NCBI GenBank assembly: GCA_947073895.1 | Contig: CAMTNN010000008.1 | Coordinates: forward strand, 1-19,697 | Direction of reading: 5' to 3' | DNA: 19,697 bases | DNA from: an uncultured cyanobacterium | GTDB lineage: Bacteria; Cyanobacteriota; Vampirovibrionia; Gastranaerophilales; Gastranaerophilaceae | Made by a program: the position numbers and the translations under genes | Shown: one piece after another, positions 1 through 7,444 of the stretch | How positions within the stretch are numbered: position 1 is the first letter of the stretch | Layout of the letters: the number at the start of each line of letters is the position of its first letter | The notes under the pieces: generated by a model | Seen by the model: only the letters and a program-made list of their open reading frames with translations | Database searches by the model: none | Told to the model about the DNA's origin: nothing

Positions 1-423
1 GCTTCCTACCCAGTGAAGCTTGTTATCTAAAAGTTCTTCTACAAACTTACCTTCACATAAAACATCAATGTCAGCAAGTTCAGGAATATCTTTAATTTCT
101 TCCCACAAGAAACCGGTATAAAGCCATATTGTCTTATTAGGAAGCTCTGTTCTAATCTTTTTAATTAATCTGAAAACTTCTTCTCTGTTAAACGGATGCA
201 AAGGGTCACCGCCTGAGAAAGTTATTCCTGAAATATAAGGTTTTTTAAGAGCATCAAAAAGTTCTTTTTCTGCTTCATCATCAAAAAGAAGACCGCCTGA
301 TACATCCCACGTAATCGGATTCTGACAGTTTTTGCAATGGTGCGTACATCCCGCAACCCATAAAACAACTCTTAATCCGTCACCGTTTAGCATATCTTCT
401 TTTGTAATGTTATGATAATTCAT
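1..423 (-). CDS. nrdG: Anaerobic ribonucleotide reductase activating protein NrdG (C-terminus cut by window edge)
   Basis: Radical-SAM activase that installs the glycyl radical on the class III (anaerobic) ribonucleoside-triphosphate reductase. The minus-strand frame is open from ATG at 423 to the window edge, giving 141 residues of a family usually about 155-180 long, so only the C-terminus is missing. It starts MNYHNITKEDMLNGDGLRVV and carries the cluster motif CTHHCKNC (CX3CX2C) near residues 30-37, then NPITWD and the SAM-binding SGGDP. A GGGAG ribosome site lies 12 bases upstream of the ATG, and a promoter (TTGAAT-17-TAAAAT) lies before it. Its partner nrdD is not in the window. The gene implies anaerobic DNA-precursor synthesis, in keeping with a gut organism. 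Confidence 0.95.
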   Translation of the reverse strand, partial: MNYHNITKEDMLNGDGLRVVLWVAGCTHHCKNCQNPITWDVSGGLLFDDEAEKELFDALKKPYISGITFSGGDPLHPFNREEVFRLIKKIRTELPNKTIWLYTGFLWEEIKDIPELADIDVLCEGKFVEELLDNKLHWVGS

Positions 424-448
424 TTTTACTCTTTGCTCCCTTTTTTCT

Positions 449-477
449 ATTTTACAATCAACAAAGATTTTATTCAA
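449..477 (-). promoter_or_regulatory. Sigma-70-type promoter of nrdG
   Basis: On the minus strand, -35 TTGAAT (477-472) and -10 TAAAAT (454-449) are separated by exactly 17 bases. Predicted transcription start near 442 leaves a leader of about 20 bases containing the GGGAG ribosome site. It would let nrdG be transcribed separately from the AsmA-like gene that ends at 501 on the same strand. Confidence 0.55.
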
Positions 478-500
478 AGATGTAACAATGTTTTTACATT

Positions 501-3464
501 TTACTTGTTTTTGAACAGATTTTTCAAATCTGTTACCGTTGTTTTGAGCGCATCTTTTTGAGTTGAAATAGTTTCAGAAACATTTTTCACAGTATTTGTT
601 AAATCTTCATTCACAGCCGTTTTCAAATCTTTTATAGTTTCAGCTGCTGTTTTAACTTCCAAAGCCGAAGTATCAACTTTTGTAAGCCATTTGAAAGACT
701 TGATAGAACTTTTACTTTCCAATCCGCCGTTAAACATTACCTTAAAGTCTTTATGACCTGTACTTCCTCCTGATAAAACAGGGATTTCGGATGTACGTTC
801 ACCTTTTGGGTCAGTTGTTATTGAATTCGCTATAGACGCAGTCAGTGCACCGAATTTTGGAATTACTGACAATAATTTTTCTGCAGATAAATCCCCAAGA
901 GGCCCGAGTTGTGCTACTACAGCAGAGTCTAATCTGCCCAAAACAGTAACATTTGTTGTACCGTTTACGAGATTATATTTACCAAAAACAAAGTATGCAA
1001 GAGTTGCACCTGTGCTTTTGATTGATTTAATATCCGCCCAGCCGTTAGTAAAACTCATTGTACCTTCTATGTAATCAAATTTTGCGGTATTTTTAATACC
1101 GGCAAGGTTTGACATTGTCGCAATAGTTGATTTTAAAATGGAATTTGATGCAATGTTATCTGCTCCAAACAAGTTTTCCAATCTACCGATTGAACCAAAT
1201 GAACCATCAGCAACTTTGAATGATAAATTTCCTTTCATTGAGCGCATCATATCATTGTAATCAGCAACTGTAAGCGTTAGTTTTGTGTCAAATCCAAGTG
1301 TTCCTGATAGAGCATTTTTTATACCAACTGCGCCGAGAACAGCTTTTTCAGCATTCATTCCTTCGCCTTTGAAATCAATTGTAGTTTTTGCATTTGACAA
1401 GTTATAAATAATATTACCCGCAATTTTTCCATCAAAAGCACTTCCTGCAAGATTATTCAAATAGAAATTTTCGCCTTTCAAAGAAAAAGCTGATGTAATA
1501 TCTTCCCCGACAATTCCTCCTGATGAAAATTTCTTAACCGAAGCTGTACCGTTAAGAATAGTTCCGTTAAGTTTTGCACTCAAATCATTAATAACTACAG
1601 GAATCTCAGGAATATTCAAACTCGGAACATTCACAGTTCCTGTTAAAATCGGATTCATCATACTGCCTGTAATTCCAATATTTCCATTAAATGTCATTTT
1701 TGATTTATCAAACATCGGCACAACAATAGAAGAATCTTGAGCGTTAAATATAAGATTTAATGTTTGTTTAACAGCATTCATATCGCCTGTCAAAGTTGAT
1801 TTAATATCGCCTGTTGTCACAAAATTCAAAGCAATTTTCTCTGTTAAATAATTCTTGATTATACCGCTTACATTAAAATTAATATTTTCAATCTTAACAG
1901 GAGTTTGAGTAATCTCGATAACATCCTGATTAATATTTGCCACAGCAGAAGGAATAGAAACAGAAATATTTGCAGGAATATTTTTGACCAATAAATTATT
2001 CAATTGAGCTTTTGCAGTAGGGTTTATTTTATCCAATCTACCTACAATATCAGCCTTCAAAGTTACATTCCCGCTGATACTGTTATCTTTTAATAATGCT
2101 GCCTGACCACAAGCCACAACAAGTTCGCGAAGATTTAAATTATTGGCAAGTAAATGCAGGTCAGCATCAGCTTTTTCAGAAATTGTTCCATAGAATTTTA
2201 AAGGCTGATTAAAGATAGAAAATCCTACATTTTTAATATTGATATTGTTATTATCCAGTGCAATATCGGCATTGATTGAGTCAATATTTACATCATACAA
2301 ACCGTAACGAAGTTTTGCAGACGGAATTTTTAAATAACCGTTTGAAGAAACCTTTTTCATATCTGATTTGATATTGAAATCCGCATCAAGTTTTCCGTTT
2401 GCAGTCAAAGTTTGTAAATCGTTTATGTTGAAAGTCATAGCTAAAGCATTAACTATTTTTATAATATTATTTAGCGCAACGTTAGATTTAAAACTCAAAT
2501 CAATTTTCTTTTCTGCTAAAACCCCGCACAGAACAGATTTTTCATTCTGAGCTGTATAAATATTTGAGTCAATATTAATTTTTTTATTTTTAAGATTCAA
2601 AGAAATATCACTTGCCGGAAGTCCGATAACAGAAAGATTATCCACTTTAACATAACCATTTGAATGGTCTTTCAGCATAGTCAAATTAACATCAGCATTA
2701 GCCGTAATTTTGTAATCATAAAGTCCTTTGAAAATATCAATAATATTGAATTGAACAGCCTCTTGTTTTGGCTTTTCTTCTTGAGGTTGAGGATTGAAAA
2801 CCAAATCATGCAAATTCAAATCAGGCATAATTTTGTTATTAATCTTCACATTATATTTAAACTGCTCTCTATCAGCCAAAGTCATAGAACCTGTGCCTGA
2901 AATTTTAATACTTTTATCAAGTATAAAATCAGTTACAGCAGTTTTGTCCCCTTTGATTACATAAGATTTACCGGCAGAAAGGTCTTTTATATCAATATTG
3001 TAAGCCCCGACTCTAATATCCGGCAGGTGATTGGAAAGTCTAAATCCGAAAGGAAGTTCCATTGATTCAGATTCAGCAGACTCTGACTCAGGAATTTCAA
3101 TTCCGGCAAAACTACCGTCTTTATTTACCCCTAAAGTCACATCAAGATTATCTAAACTAACAACATCAACTTCAATTTTTCTTGCAAGAAGCGGAAGAAG
3201 AGACATTTTTACACGAAAATTATCAGCCTTCATCAAATTTTCGATTTCAAATTTCTCAACCTTAACCCCTGCAGTAAGCTTTGGAGTGGTTATGAATTTT
3301 ACGTTTTCAATCTTAGATTTTAATCCGGTTGCCTTATAAATTTCTTCATTAACCTGTGGAATATATTTATTAACAACAGGATTAACTGCAAAAGGTGCAA
3401 GTAAAAAAAGTGCGTATAAGCCTAAAATTGAACCGCCAAATATTTTTAAAATTTTTGTATTCAT
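501..3464 (-). CDS. AsmA-family envelope protein (bridge-like lipid transfer type)
   Basis: A 987-residue protein with one N-terminal membrane anchor (about residues 9-30) followed by a long repetitive beta-rich region. It opens with the layout typical of AsmA/TamB-like proteins: anchor, then NPVVNKYIPQVNEEIYKATG and a 'GLKSKIENV...GVKVEKFEIENL' type start. Residues about 730-940 resemble the C-terminal AsmA_2-type domain (pattern GNLSFKVADGSFG, then FDYIEGTMSFTNGWADI). The last ~60 residues look helical and amphipathic. Family knowledge: such proteins span the periplasm of diderm bacteria and are linked to lipid movement to the outer membrane; the exact cargo is unknown. The ATG has a strong GGAGGG ribosome site 6 bases upstream, and a TATAAT lies at 3488-3483 on the minus strand. 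The domain call is firm, the function inferred. Confidence 0.8.
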   Translation of the reverse strand: MNTKILKIFGGSILGLYALFLLAPFAVNPVVNKYIPQVNEEIYKATGLKSKIENVKFITTPKLTAGVKVEKFEIENLMKADNFRVKMSLLPLLARKIEVDVVSLDNLDVTLGVNKDGSFAGIEIPESESAESESMELPFGFRLSNHLPDIRVGAYNIDIKDLSAGKSYVIKGDKTAVTDFILDKSIKISGTGSMTLADREQFKYNVKINNKIMPDLNLHDLVFNPQPQEEKPKQEAVQFNIIDIFKGLYDYKITANADVNLTMLKDHSNGYVKVDNLSVIGLPASDISLNLKNKKINIDSNIYTAQNEKSVLCGVLAEKKIDLSFKSNVALNNIIKIVNALAMTFNINDLQTLTANGKLDADFNIKSDMKKVSSNGYLKIPSAKLRYGLYDVNIDSINADIALDNNNINIKNVGFSIFNQPLKFYGTISEKADADLHLLANNLNLRELVVACGQAALLKDNSISGNVTLKADIVGRLDKINPTAKAQLNNLLVKNIPANISVSIPSAVANINQDVIEITQTPVKIENINFNVSGIIKNYLTEKIALNFVTTGDIKSTLTGDMNAVKQTLNLIFNAQDSSIVVPMFDKSKMTFNGNIGITGSMMNPILTGTVNVPSLNIPEIPVVINDLSAKLNGTILNGTASVKKFSSGGIVGEDITSAFSLKGENFYLNNLAGSAFDGKIAGNIIYNLSNAKTTIDFKGEGMNAEKAVLGAVGIKNALSGTLGFDTKLTLTVADYNDMMRSMKGNLSFKVADGSFGSIGRLENLFGADNIASNSILKSTIATMSNLAGIKNTAKFDYIEGTMSFTNGWADIKSIKSTGATLAYFVFGKYNLVNGTTNVTVLGRLDSAVVAQLGPLGDLSAEKLLSVIPKFGALTASIANSITTDPKGERTSEIPVLSGGSTGHKDFKVMFNGGLESKSSIKSFKWLTKVDTSALEVKTAAETIKDLKTAVNEDLTNTVKNVSETISTQKDALKTTVTDLKNLFKNK

Positions 3465-3578
3465 AAATATCCCTCCATATTTATTATAATCTAAACAAAA
3501 CTTTACAATTATCCGTTTAATAGCAATTTTTTTCTTGTGTTTGACTTAATATAAATGTGTGAAAGCAAGGAGTGTGTT

Positions 3579-4271
3579 ATGACTTATTCTTATCCATCAG
3601 GGCCTTTGACTTATGGCTACGAACAACCTGCAATGTATGACGGTATGACAAAAAAACAGCCTTCATCAATACCTTATGGTGCAGGTGGCTTAGTTCTAGG
3701 TGCTGCAGCAGGCGGTTTTGCAGGAAGCAAAATTAATCCGTTTGTTTCAAAAGATGGCAAAGCAACAGACTCTTTCACACGCAAAGTTTTTAATAACGCA
3801 ATAGAAAAAGCTCCGGACGCAGAAAAAAATGCGTATAAACAAGGACTTGAGTTATTAAAAGGAATTGATAAAGTGTCAAATCCAGCAGAATTAAAAACAT
3901 TAGCTGATACAAACAAAGAAGCAATGAACAAAGTTTGTGCCGAACTCGGTCATACTCCGGAAGAATTCTTGCAAAACGTAACAAAAGAGAATTTATCTGC
4001 TAACAAAGACGCTATCAAAGCAAAAATTAAAGCAGGTAACGACACTCGATATCAGGATATGAAAAACAAAATTCAGGCTTGCTGGAACAAAGAAGGTAAA
4101 AAATTCGAAAAAGCAGATAGTGTTTCACAAGAAGTTTTTGATTCAATCAAAGATTCAATGAAGGGCGTTAAAGGCAAAATGATTGCAAAATATGCCGCAA
4201 TCGCTGGTGTTATTACCGGAGTTGGTGCTTTTGCAGCTCACAAAATTTTTGCTAACAAAAATAATGTTTAA
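3579..4271 (+). CDS. Lineage-type hypothetical protein with glycine-rich and C-terminal hydrophobic segments
   Basis: 230 residues, starting MTYSYPSGPLTYGYEQP. I chose the ATG at 3579 because AAGGAG (3567-3572) sits 6 bases before it; an in-frame ATG at 3555 lacks a ribosome site. The protein has a tyrosine/proline-rich start, a glycine/alanine-rich hydrophobic stretch (about 37-54, GAGGLVLGAAAGGFAG), a charged helical middle section rich in lysine, and a C-terminal hydrophobic helix (about 205-225) ending in HKIFANKNNV. No enzymatic motif is visible. The two hydrophobic stretches suggest membrane association. I recognise the style as common in Gastranaerophilales genomes, without a known function. 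It is followed after 14 bases by mazG, which appears to have its own promoter. Confidence 0.8.
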   Translation: MTYSYPSGPLTYGYEQPAMYDGMTKKQPSSIPYGAGGLVLGAAAGGFAGSKINPFVSKDGKATDSFTRKVFNNAIEKAPDAEKNAYKQGLELLKGIDKVSNPAELKTLADTNKEAMNKVCAELGHTPEEFLQNVTKENLSANKDAIKAKIKAGNDTRYQDMKNKIQACWNKEGKKFEKADSVSQEVFDSIKDSMKGVKGKMIAKYAAIAGVITGVGAFAAHKIFANKNNV

Positions 4272-4273
4272 TG

Positions 4274-4279
4274 TATAAT
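4274..4279 (+). promoter_or_regulatory. -10 element for a leaderless mazG transcript
   Basis: TATAAT is followed by exactly six bases and then the mazG ATG at 4286, so the expected transcription start is the A of the start codon. No good -35 is seen; a weak TTGCTA lies 19 bases upstream. The six intervening bases include AGGA, too close to the ATG for a normal ribosome site. Confidence 0.5.
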
Positions 4280-4285
4280 TAGGAT

Positions 4286-5056
4286 ATGAAATATCCACAG
4301 TTAGAAAGATTAGTTGATATCGTTGCGACATTAAGAAGTGAACACGGTTGCCAATGGGACAGAGAGCAGACTCACAGGTCTTTGCGTCCTAATATGATTG
4401 AAGAAGCTTACGAAGCTGTTGATGCAATTGACGACGGTGATATTGCAAATTTAAGAGAAGAATTAGGCGACGTGCTTTTGCAAGTTGTTTTGCACTCACA
4501 AATCGCCAAAGATGATAACGAGTTTGACATAGAGGATGTTGCACGTGAGTTATCCGAAAAACTTATTCATCGCCATCCTCACGTATTTGGCGATACAAAA
4601 GTAAGCTCAACAAAAGATATTTTGGATAACTGGGACAAGCTTAAAAAAGAAGAAAAAACTTACCGCAAATCCGTGCTTGACGGAGTTTCAAAATCACAAT
4701 CAGCACTTATGGCTGCTCAAAAAATAAGTAAAAAAGTTGTAAAAGTCGGATTCGAATGGGATTGTGTCGAAAGTCTGCATAAATGTATTCAATCAGAATA
4801 CTTAGAATTTGAAGAAGCTGTTCAATCAGGTGATAAAGACAAGATGGAAGATGAGATGGGCGATATATTTTTCGCAACCGTTAATCTTGCACGCTGGTAT
4901 AAGATTGATGCTGAACAAGCATTATTAAGAGCTAACAAAAAATTCACAAAACGTTTCAAGAAAATGGAAGAAATAGCCACAAAACCATTGGAAGATTACT
5001 CGTTTGACGAATTTAACGATTTATGGAAACAAGCTAAATTATTAGTTGAGGGGTAA
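4286..5056 (+). CDS. mazG: Nucleoside triphosphate pyrophosphohydrolase MazG
   Basis: 256 residues, close to the full-length two-domain MazG (E. coli about 263). It hydrolyses (d)NTPs to monophosphate and pyrophosphate, a cytosolic house-cleaning role that also affects ppGpp levels. The N-terminal MazG domain shows the metal-binding pattern EEAYEAVDAI...LREELGDVLLQV (about residues 35-70; EExxE and ExxD type acidic clusters) and HRHPHVFGD near residue 100. The C-terminal domain repeats the pattern with ESEYLEFEEAV and EDEMGDIFFATVNLARW (about residues 170-205). The parvulin gene begins 6 bases after its stop, indicating co-transcription. The start lies next to a TATAAT box at leaderless spacing. 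Confidence 0.93.
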   Translation: MKYPQLERLVDIVATLRSEHGCQWDREQTHRSLRPNMIEEAYEAVDAIDDGDIANLREELGDVLLQVVLHSQIAKDDNEFDIEDVARELSEKLIHRHPHVFGDTKVSSTKDILDNWDKLKKEEKTYRKSVLDGVSKSQSALMAAQKISKKVVKVGFEWDCVESLHKCIQSEYLEFEEAVQSGDKDKMEDEMGDIFFATVNLARWYKIDAEQALLRANKKFTKRFKKMEEIATKPLEDYSFDEFNDLWKQAKLLVEG

Positions 5057-5062
5057 ACTATT

Positions 5063-5404
5063 ATGAAGAAAATATTGAGCTTATTATTTATGTTATGCGT
5101 TTGTGCGTCTGTTCAGGCAAAAGAAGCTTCAACAGCTTGTGCTTGCCATATTTTAGTGCCGACAGAAATGGATGCAATTAAATTAAAAAGTCAGATAAAA
5201 ACATTGGACGATTTCAAATATTATGCAAAAATTTATTCAAAATGTCCGTCAGGTCAACGCGGCGGCGACTTGGGATGTTTTGGCAAAGGTCAAATGGTAA
5301 AACCGTTTGAAGATTACGCATTCAATGGAAAACTCGGGGAAGTTTCAGACCCTGTAAAAACACAATTCGGATACCACTTGTTATGGGTAACTGACAGATA
5401 CTAG
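5063..5404 (+). CDS. Exported parvulin-type peptidyl-prolyl cis-trans isomerase
   Basis: 113 residues consisting of a signal peptide (MKKILSLLFMLCVCASVQA) and a single PpiC/rotamase domain. Diagnostic motifs are ACHILV (histidine of the active site), the CPSG..GGDLGCFGKGQMV block, and the terminal FGYHLLWVTDR. It should catalyse prolyl isomerisation during folding of exported proteins, in the periplasm. It lacks the SurA-like chaperone extension, so it is a minimal parvulin. Several cysteines (two in the signal region, three in the domain) are unusual for an exported protein of this family. A GAGGGG ribosome site lies about 10 bases before the ATG, overlapping the end of mazG. Its TAG stop is the first part of the repeated CTAGTGCTRCGCAC motif. 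Confidence 0.9.
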   Translation: MKKILSLLFMLCVCASVQAKEASTACACHILVPTEMDAIKLKSQIKTLDDFKYYAKIYSKCPSGQRGGDLGCFGKGQMVKPFEDYAFNGKLGEVSDPVKTQFGYHLLWVTDRY

Positions 5405-5414
5405 TGCTACGCAC
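5401..5414 (+). repeat. CTAGTGCTRCGCAC stop-linked palindromic motif, copy 1
   Basis: CTAGTGCTACGCAC. The TAG is the parvulin stop codon; the GTGC and GCAC arms are complementary around a three-base loop. Related copies lie at 5823-5836 and, on the minus strand, 19323-19339. Confidence 0.7.
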
Positions 5415-5520
5415 GTAAACAAGGGACGGTGCACATTTTATAAAACTACCAGCTGATTTTGTTAACTTGTCCGTGCACCTTTTGAACAAGTTACAAATGG
5501 GTTCATGTTGGTTGGGAATT
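5401..5520 (+). ncRNA. Intergenic element A: candidate structured RNA / repeat copy 1
   Basis: This gene-free stretch aligns with the minus strand of 16466-16575. Shared blocks are AAACTACCA (5443-5451), GTCCGTGCWCC followed by TTTTG (5469-5484), and TGGGTTCNNNNYGGTTGG (5498-5515). GGTGCAC (5428-5434) can pair with GTGCACC (5473-5479); in the other copy the same positions read GGAGCAC and GTGCTCC, a compensatory change. A second 8-bp stem (5463-5470 with 5486-5493) would place GTGCACC in its 15-base loop, making the long-range pairing a pseudoknot. The element sits in the leader of the small exported protein gene that follows, whose ribosome site is only a few bases downstream. I do not recognise a known riboswitch; a repeat without regulatory role is the alternative. 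Confidence 0.5.
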
Positions 5521-5535
5521 GAATAAGGAGGAAAT

Positions 5536-5826
5536 ATGAAAAAGATTTTAACATCAATGGCTTTAGTTGCAGTTTTAGCAACAATGGCAACACCTGCATT
5601 CGCAAAAGGAACAGAAGGAACTCCAGGTAAAATTTCAGGACGTTCAGTAGGTGCTGCAGCAGTATCATTAATCGTTTGGCCTGGTTTAGGTCAGTTAATT
5701 AACGACCAGCCGGTAGACAAAAACGTTACTCACGCTGTACTTGGTCTAACAGGCGTTTTTAGATTTTGGTCTTGCTACGACGCTCTTGTAGACAGAACAG
5801 GCGGCGTATGGCACAATAGAATCTAG
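5536..5826 (+). CDS. Small exported conserved hypothetical protein
   Basis: 96 residues with a classical signal peptide (MKKILTSMALVAVLATMATPAFA, cleavage about residue 23). The mature part has a glycine/serine linker and a hydrophobic region with WPGLGQLINDQP, reminiscent of the PGLGQ motif in TM2-like small membrane proteins, then THAVLGLTGVFRFWSCYDALVD and a final GGVWHNRI. I infer an envelope location with one or two short membrane helices; function unknown. AAGGAGG lies 6 bases before the ATG. The gene is bracketed by the related elements at 5401-5520 and 5823-5881, so the leader and the trailer share sequence, as if the gene plus its 3' element arose by duplication or insertion at a repeat. 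The stop TAG belongs to the repeated motif. Confidence 0.8.
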   Translation: MKKILTSMALVAVLATMATPAFAKGTEGTPGKISGRSVGAAAVSLIVWPGLGQLINDQPVDKNVTHAVLGLTGVFRFWSCYDALVDRTGGVWHNRI

Positions 5827-5836
5827 TGCTGCGCAC
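5823..5836 (+). repeat. CTAGTGCTRCGCAC stop-linked palindromic motif, copy 2
   Basis: CTAGTGCTGCGCAC, again with the gene's TAG stop inside it. It differs from copy 1 at one base, in the hairpin loop, and is followed within 5 bases by the segment TTGCAAACGGGTTCA that matches element A (TTACAAATGGGTTCA). Confidence 0.7.
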
Positions 5837-5845
5837 ATAATTGCA

Positions 5846-5886
5846 AACGGGTTCAGATTGGTTGAAACAATTGAACCCGTTTTTTT
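5846..5886 (+). terminator. Strong Rho-independent terminator
   Basis: The left arm 5846-5855 (AACGGGTTCA) plus 5857-5860 (ATTG), with one bulged G, pairs with 5868-5881 (CAATTGAACCCGTT), giving a 14-bp stem around a 7-base loop, followed by a run of T. It ends transcription of the small exported protein gene. Its left arm is homologous to the end of element A, where the right arm is missing. Confidence 0.85.
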
Positions 5887-5887
5887 A

Positions 5888-5896
5888 TGCTATAAT
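5888..5896 (+). promoter_or_regulatory. Extended -10 promoter for leaderless EamA-gene transcript
   Basis: TGCTATAAT matches the extended -10 consensus TGNTATAAT. Six bases separate it from the ATG at 5903, placing the predicted transcription start on the start codon. It begins two bases after the preceding terminator's T run, so it gives the transporter operon its own promoter. A TTGAAC at 5871 is too close (14 bases) to be a normal -35. Confidence 0.6.
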
Positions 5897-5902
5897 AACC
5901 TT

Positions 5903-6796
5903 ATGAAAAATAGAATCTCCGCGAACATTGCATTATTTATAACAGCTCTTATCTGGGGACTTGGATTTGTTTCTCAAAGAGCAGGAATGGAACACATTGG
6001 GCCGTTTACATTTAACGCCGCAAGAAGTTTTCTTGGTTGTTTAAGCCTTATTCCAGTTATTTTTTGGGTAAAATATTGCAAGCCCGATATGCGAAGCGCT
6101 GCAAAAAAATTCTATCAGAGAATTAATCTTGTAAAAGCTGGTTTGTTCTGTGGTCTTGCTATGTTTACAGCTTTATCAATACAGCAATATAGTATTCAGT
6201 ATGTTACAGCAGGTAAGTCAGGATTTATTACAGCTTTATACATAATCTTCGTACCGATTATTTCTGTATTTTTGGGCGCAAAAATTGCTAAACGCGTTAT
6301 TTTGAGCATAATTATGGCAGTATTTGGGTTGTATTTATTATGCTACCAATCAGGCGGCGGAATAAATATTTATGACATTTTATCTCTTGTCGGAGCGTTT
6401 TTCTATGGGGTTCATATTATCGTAGTTGACCATTACTCAAAAAAGGTTCATCCTGTAAAAATGTCTTGTATGCAATTTTTAGTAGTCGGTCTACTTTCAT
6501 TAATCCCGATGTTTTTTATGGAAACACCTACTGCCCAAAGTATTATGGACTGTAAAATACCGCTTATTTATTCAGGTATAATCACTTGTGGTATCGCTTA
6601 TACATTACAAATTTACGGACAAAAATATACACTTCCTATCTTAGCAACATTGATTCTGTGTCTGGAATCGGTTTTTGTAGTAGTATGAGGCGCACTGATT
6701 TTGGGCGAAGTTATGACAACACGCGAAATCCTGGGTTGTGTATTAATGATTTCCGCTGTTATTTTAGCTAATACAAAAATGGAACAAAGATTCTAG
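5903..6796 (+). pseudogene. EamA/DMT-family transporter interrupted by an in-frame TGA
   Basis: Drug/metabolite transporter (EamA type) with ten predicted membrane helices, about 297 residues if read through. The start MKNRISANIALFITALIWGLG and repeats such as TAGKSGFITALYIIFVPI are typical, as is the C-terminal ESVF...GALILGE. Between these last two the frame has TGA at 6686-6688, and the same frame then continues for 35 sensible residues (GALILGEVMTTREILG and a last helix ILGCVLMISAVILANT) to TAG at 6794-6796. A one-base change of TGG, GGA or another sense codon would explain it; a sequencing error, a nonsense mutation or readthrough are possible. Termination at 6688 would remove the last helix and probably inactivate the protein. 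The start at 5903 fits the family; an upstream in-frame ATG at 5858 lies in the terminator. plsY starts 9 bases after the TAG, and its AGGGAG ribosome site overlaps this stop. Substrate unknown. Confidence 0.85.
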
Positions 6797-6805
6797 GGAG
6801 AAAGT

Positions 6806-7414
6806 ATGATTAATTCTATATTACAACTTACAGCAACATTAATTTTAGCTTATATAATAGGTTCAATTCCAACAGGATACATAATTGTAAAAACTAAAAC
6901 AGGTCAGGACATAAGAACAGTAGGCTCGGGCTCAACAGGCGCTACAAATGTAAAACGTGTACTTGGGAAAAAATGGTTCTTTATCGTAATGGCACTTGAT
7001 GCAATAAAAGGCGCTCTTCCTGTTGTTTTAGCTAAACTTTTTGTTACAGCAGGTGTTTCACTTGGGCTTGCTCCTGTTATTGCAGCTATTGCAGTTATTA
7101 TCGGGCACAGCAAATCATGTTTCTTAGGATTCAAAGGCGGAAAATCAGTTGCTTCAGGAGTAGGAACAATTCTTGCTCTTAACTGGATGGTCGGTTTAAT
7201 TATCGCTGTAGTTTGGGGAATTATTACTTACGCGACAAAATACGTTTCTGTAGGTTCAATGATTGCTTTATTTATTTCTCCGTTTGTAATGTACTTTTTG
7301 GGTGCACCAATCGCATATATCGGATATTGCGCATTAGGTGCAGTTTATATTATTTACCTTCACAGAGAAAACATCAAAAGACTTGTTGCAGGAAATGAAA
7401 ATAAAGTAAGATAA
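6806..7414 (+). CDS. plsY: Acyl-phosphate:glycerol-3-phosphate acyltransferase PlsY
   Basis: Membrane enzyme that transfers an acyl group from acyl-phosphate to glycerol-3-phosphate, the first step of phospholipid synthesis in most bacteria. 202 residues with about five membrane helices, the usual length. Family motifs are all visible: GSIPTGY (about 19-25), GSGSTGATNVKRVLGK (about 40-55) and GHSKSCFLGFKGGKSVASGVG (about 98-118), which form the glycerol-phosphate and phosphate-binding cytosolic loops. AGGGAG lies 5 bases before the ATG, overlapping the stop of the transporter gene, so the two are probably translationally linked. The following metallopeptidase gene begins 30 bases downstream. 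The acyl-phosphate-producing partner plsX is not in this window. Confidence 0.96.
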   Translation: MINSILQLTATLILAYIIGSIPTGYIIVKTKTGQDIRTVGSGSTGATNVKRVLGKKWFFIVMALDAIKGALPVVLAKLFVTAGVSLGLAPVIAAIAVIIGHSKSCFLGFKGGKSVASGVGTILALNWMVGLIIAVVWGIITYATKYVSVGSMIALFISPFVMYFLGAPIAYIGYCALGAVYIIYLHRENIKRLVAGNENKVR

Positions 7415-7444
7415 ATTACTTATTGGTATTACAGGATAAGTAAA

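Noticed and set aside
2368..3339. Plus-strand frames of 60-102 residues inside the AsmA-like gene.
   Set aside because: They lie antisense to a 987-codon gene with clear family features and have no initiation signals or recognisable domains.
5462..5668. 68-residue minus-strand frame over element A and the small exported protein gene.
   Set aside because: It is leucine-rich shadow coding opposite a gene with a signal peptide and ribosome site, and it has no ribosome site itself.
6686..6688. Genome-wide reassignment of TGA (for example to tryptophan or glycine).
   Set aside because: lgt ends at a TGA that overlaps the next start, TGG is used for tryptophan throughout, and no other gene has an internal TGA.
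6686..6760. Selenocysteine insertion at the EamA TGA.
   Set aside because: No family member I know uses selenocysteine here, and I see no clear hairpin immediately after the TGA.
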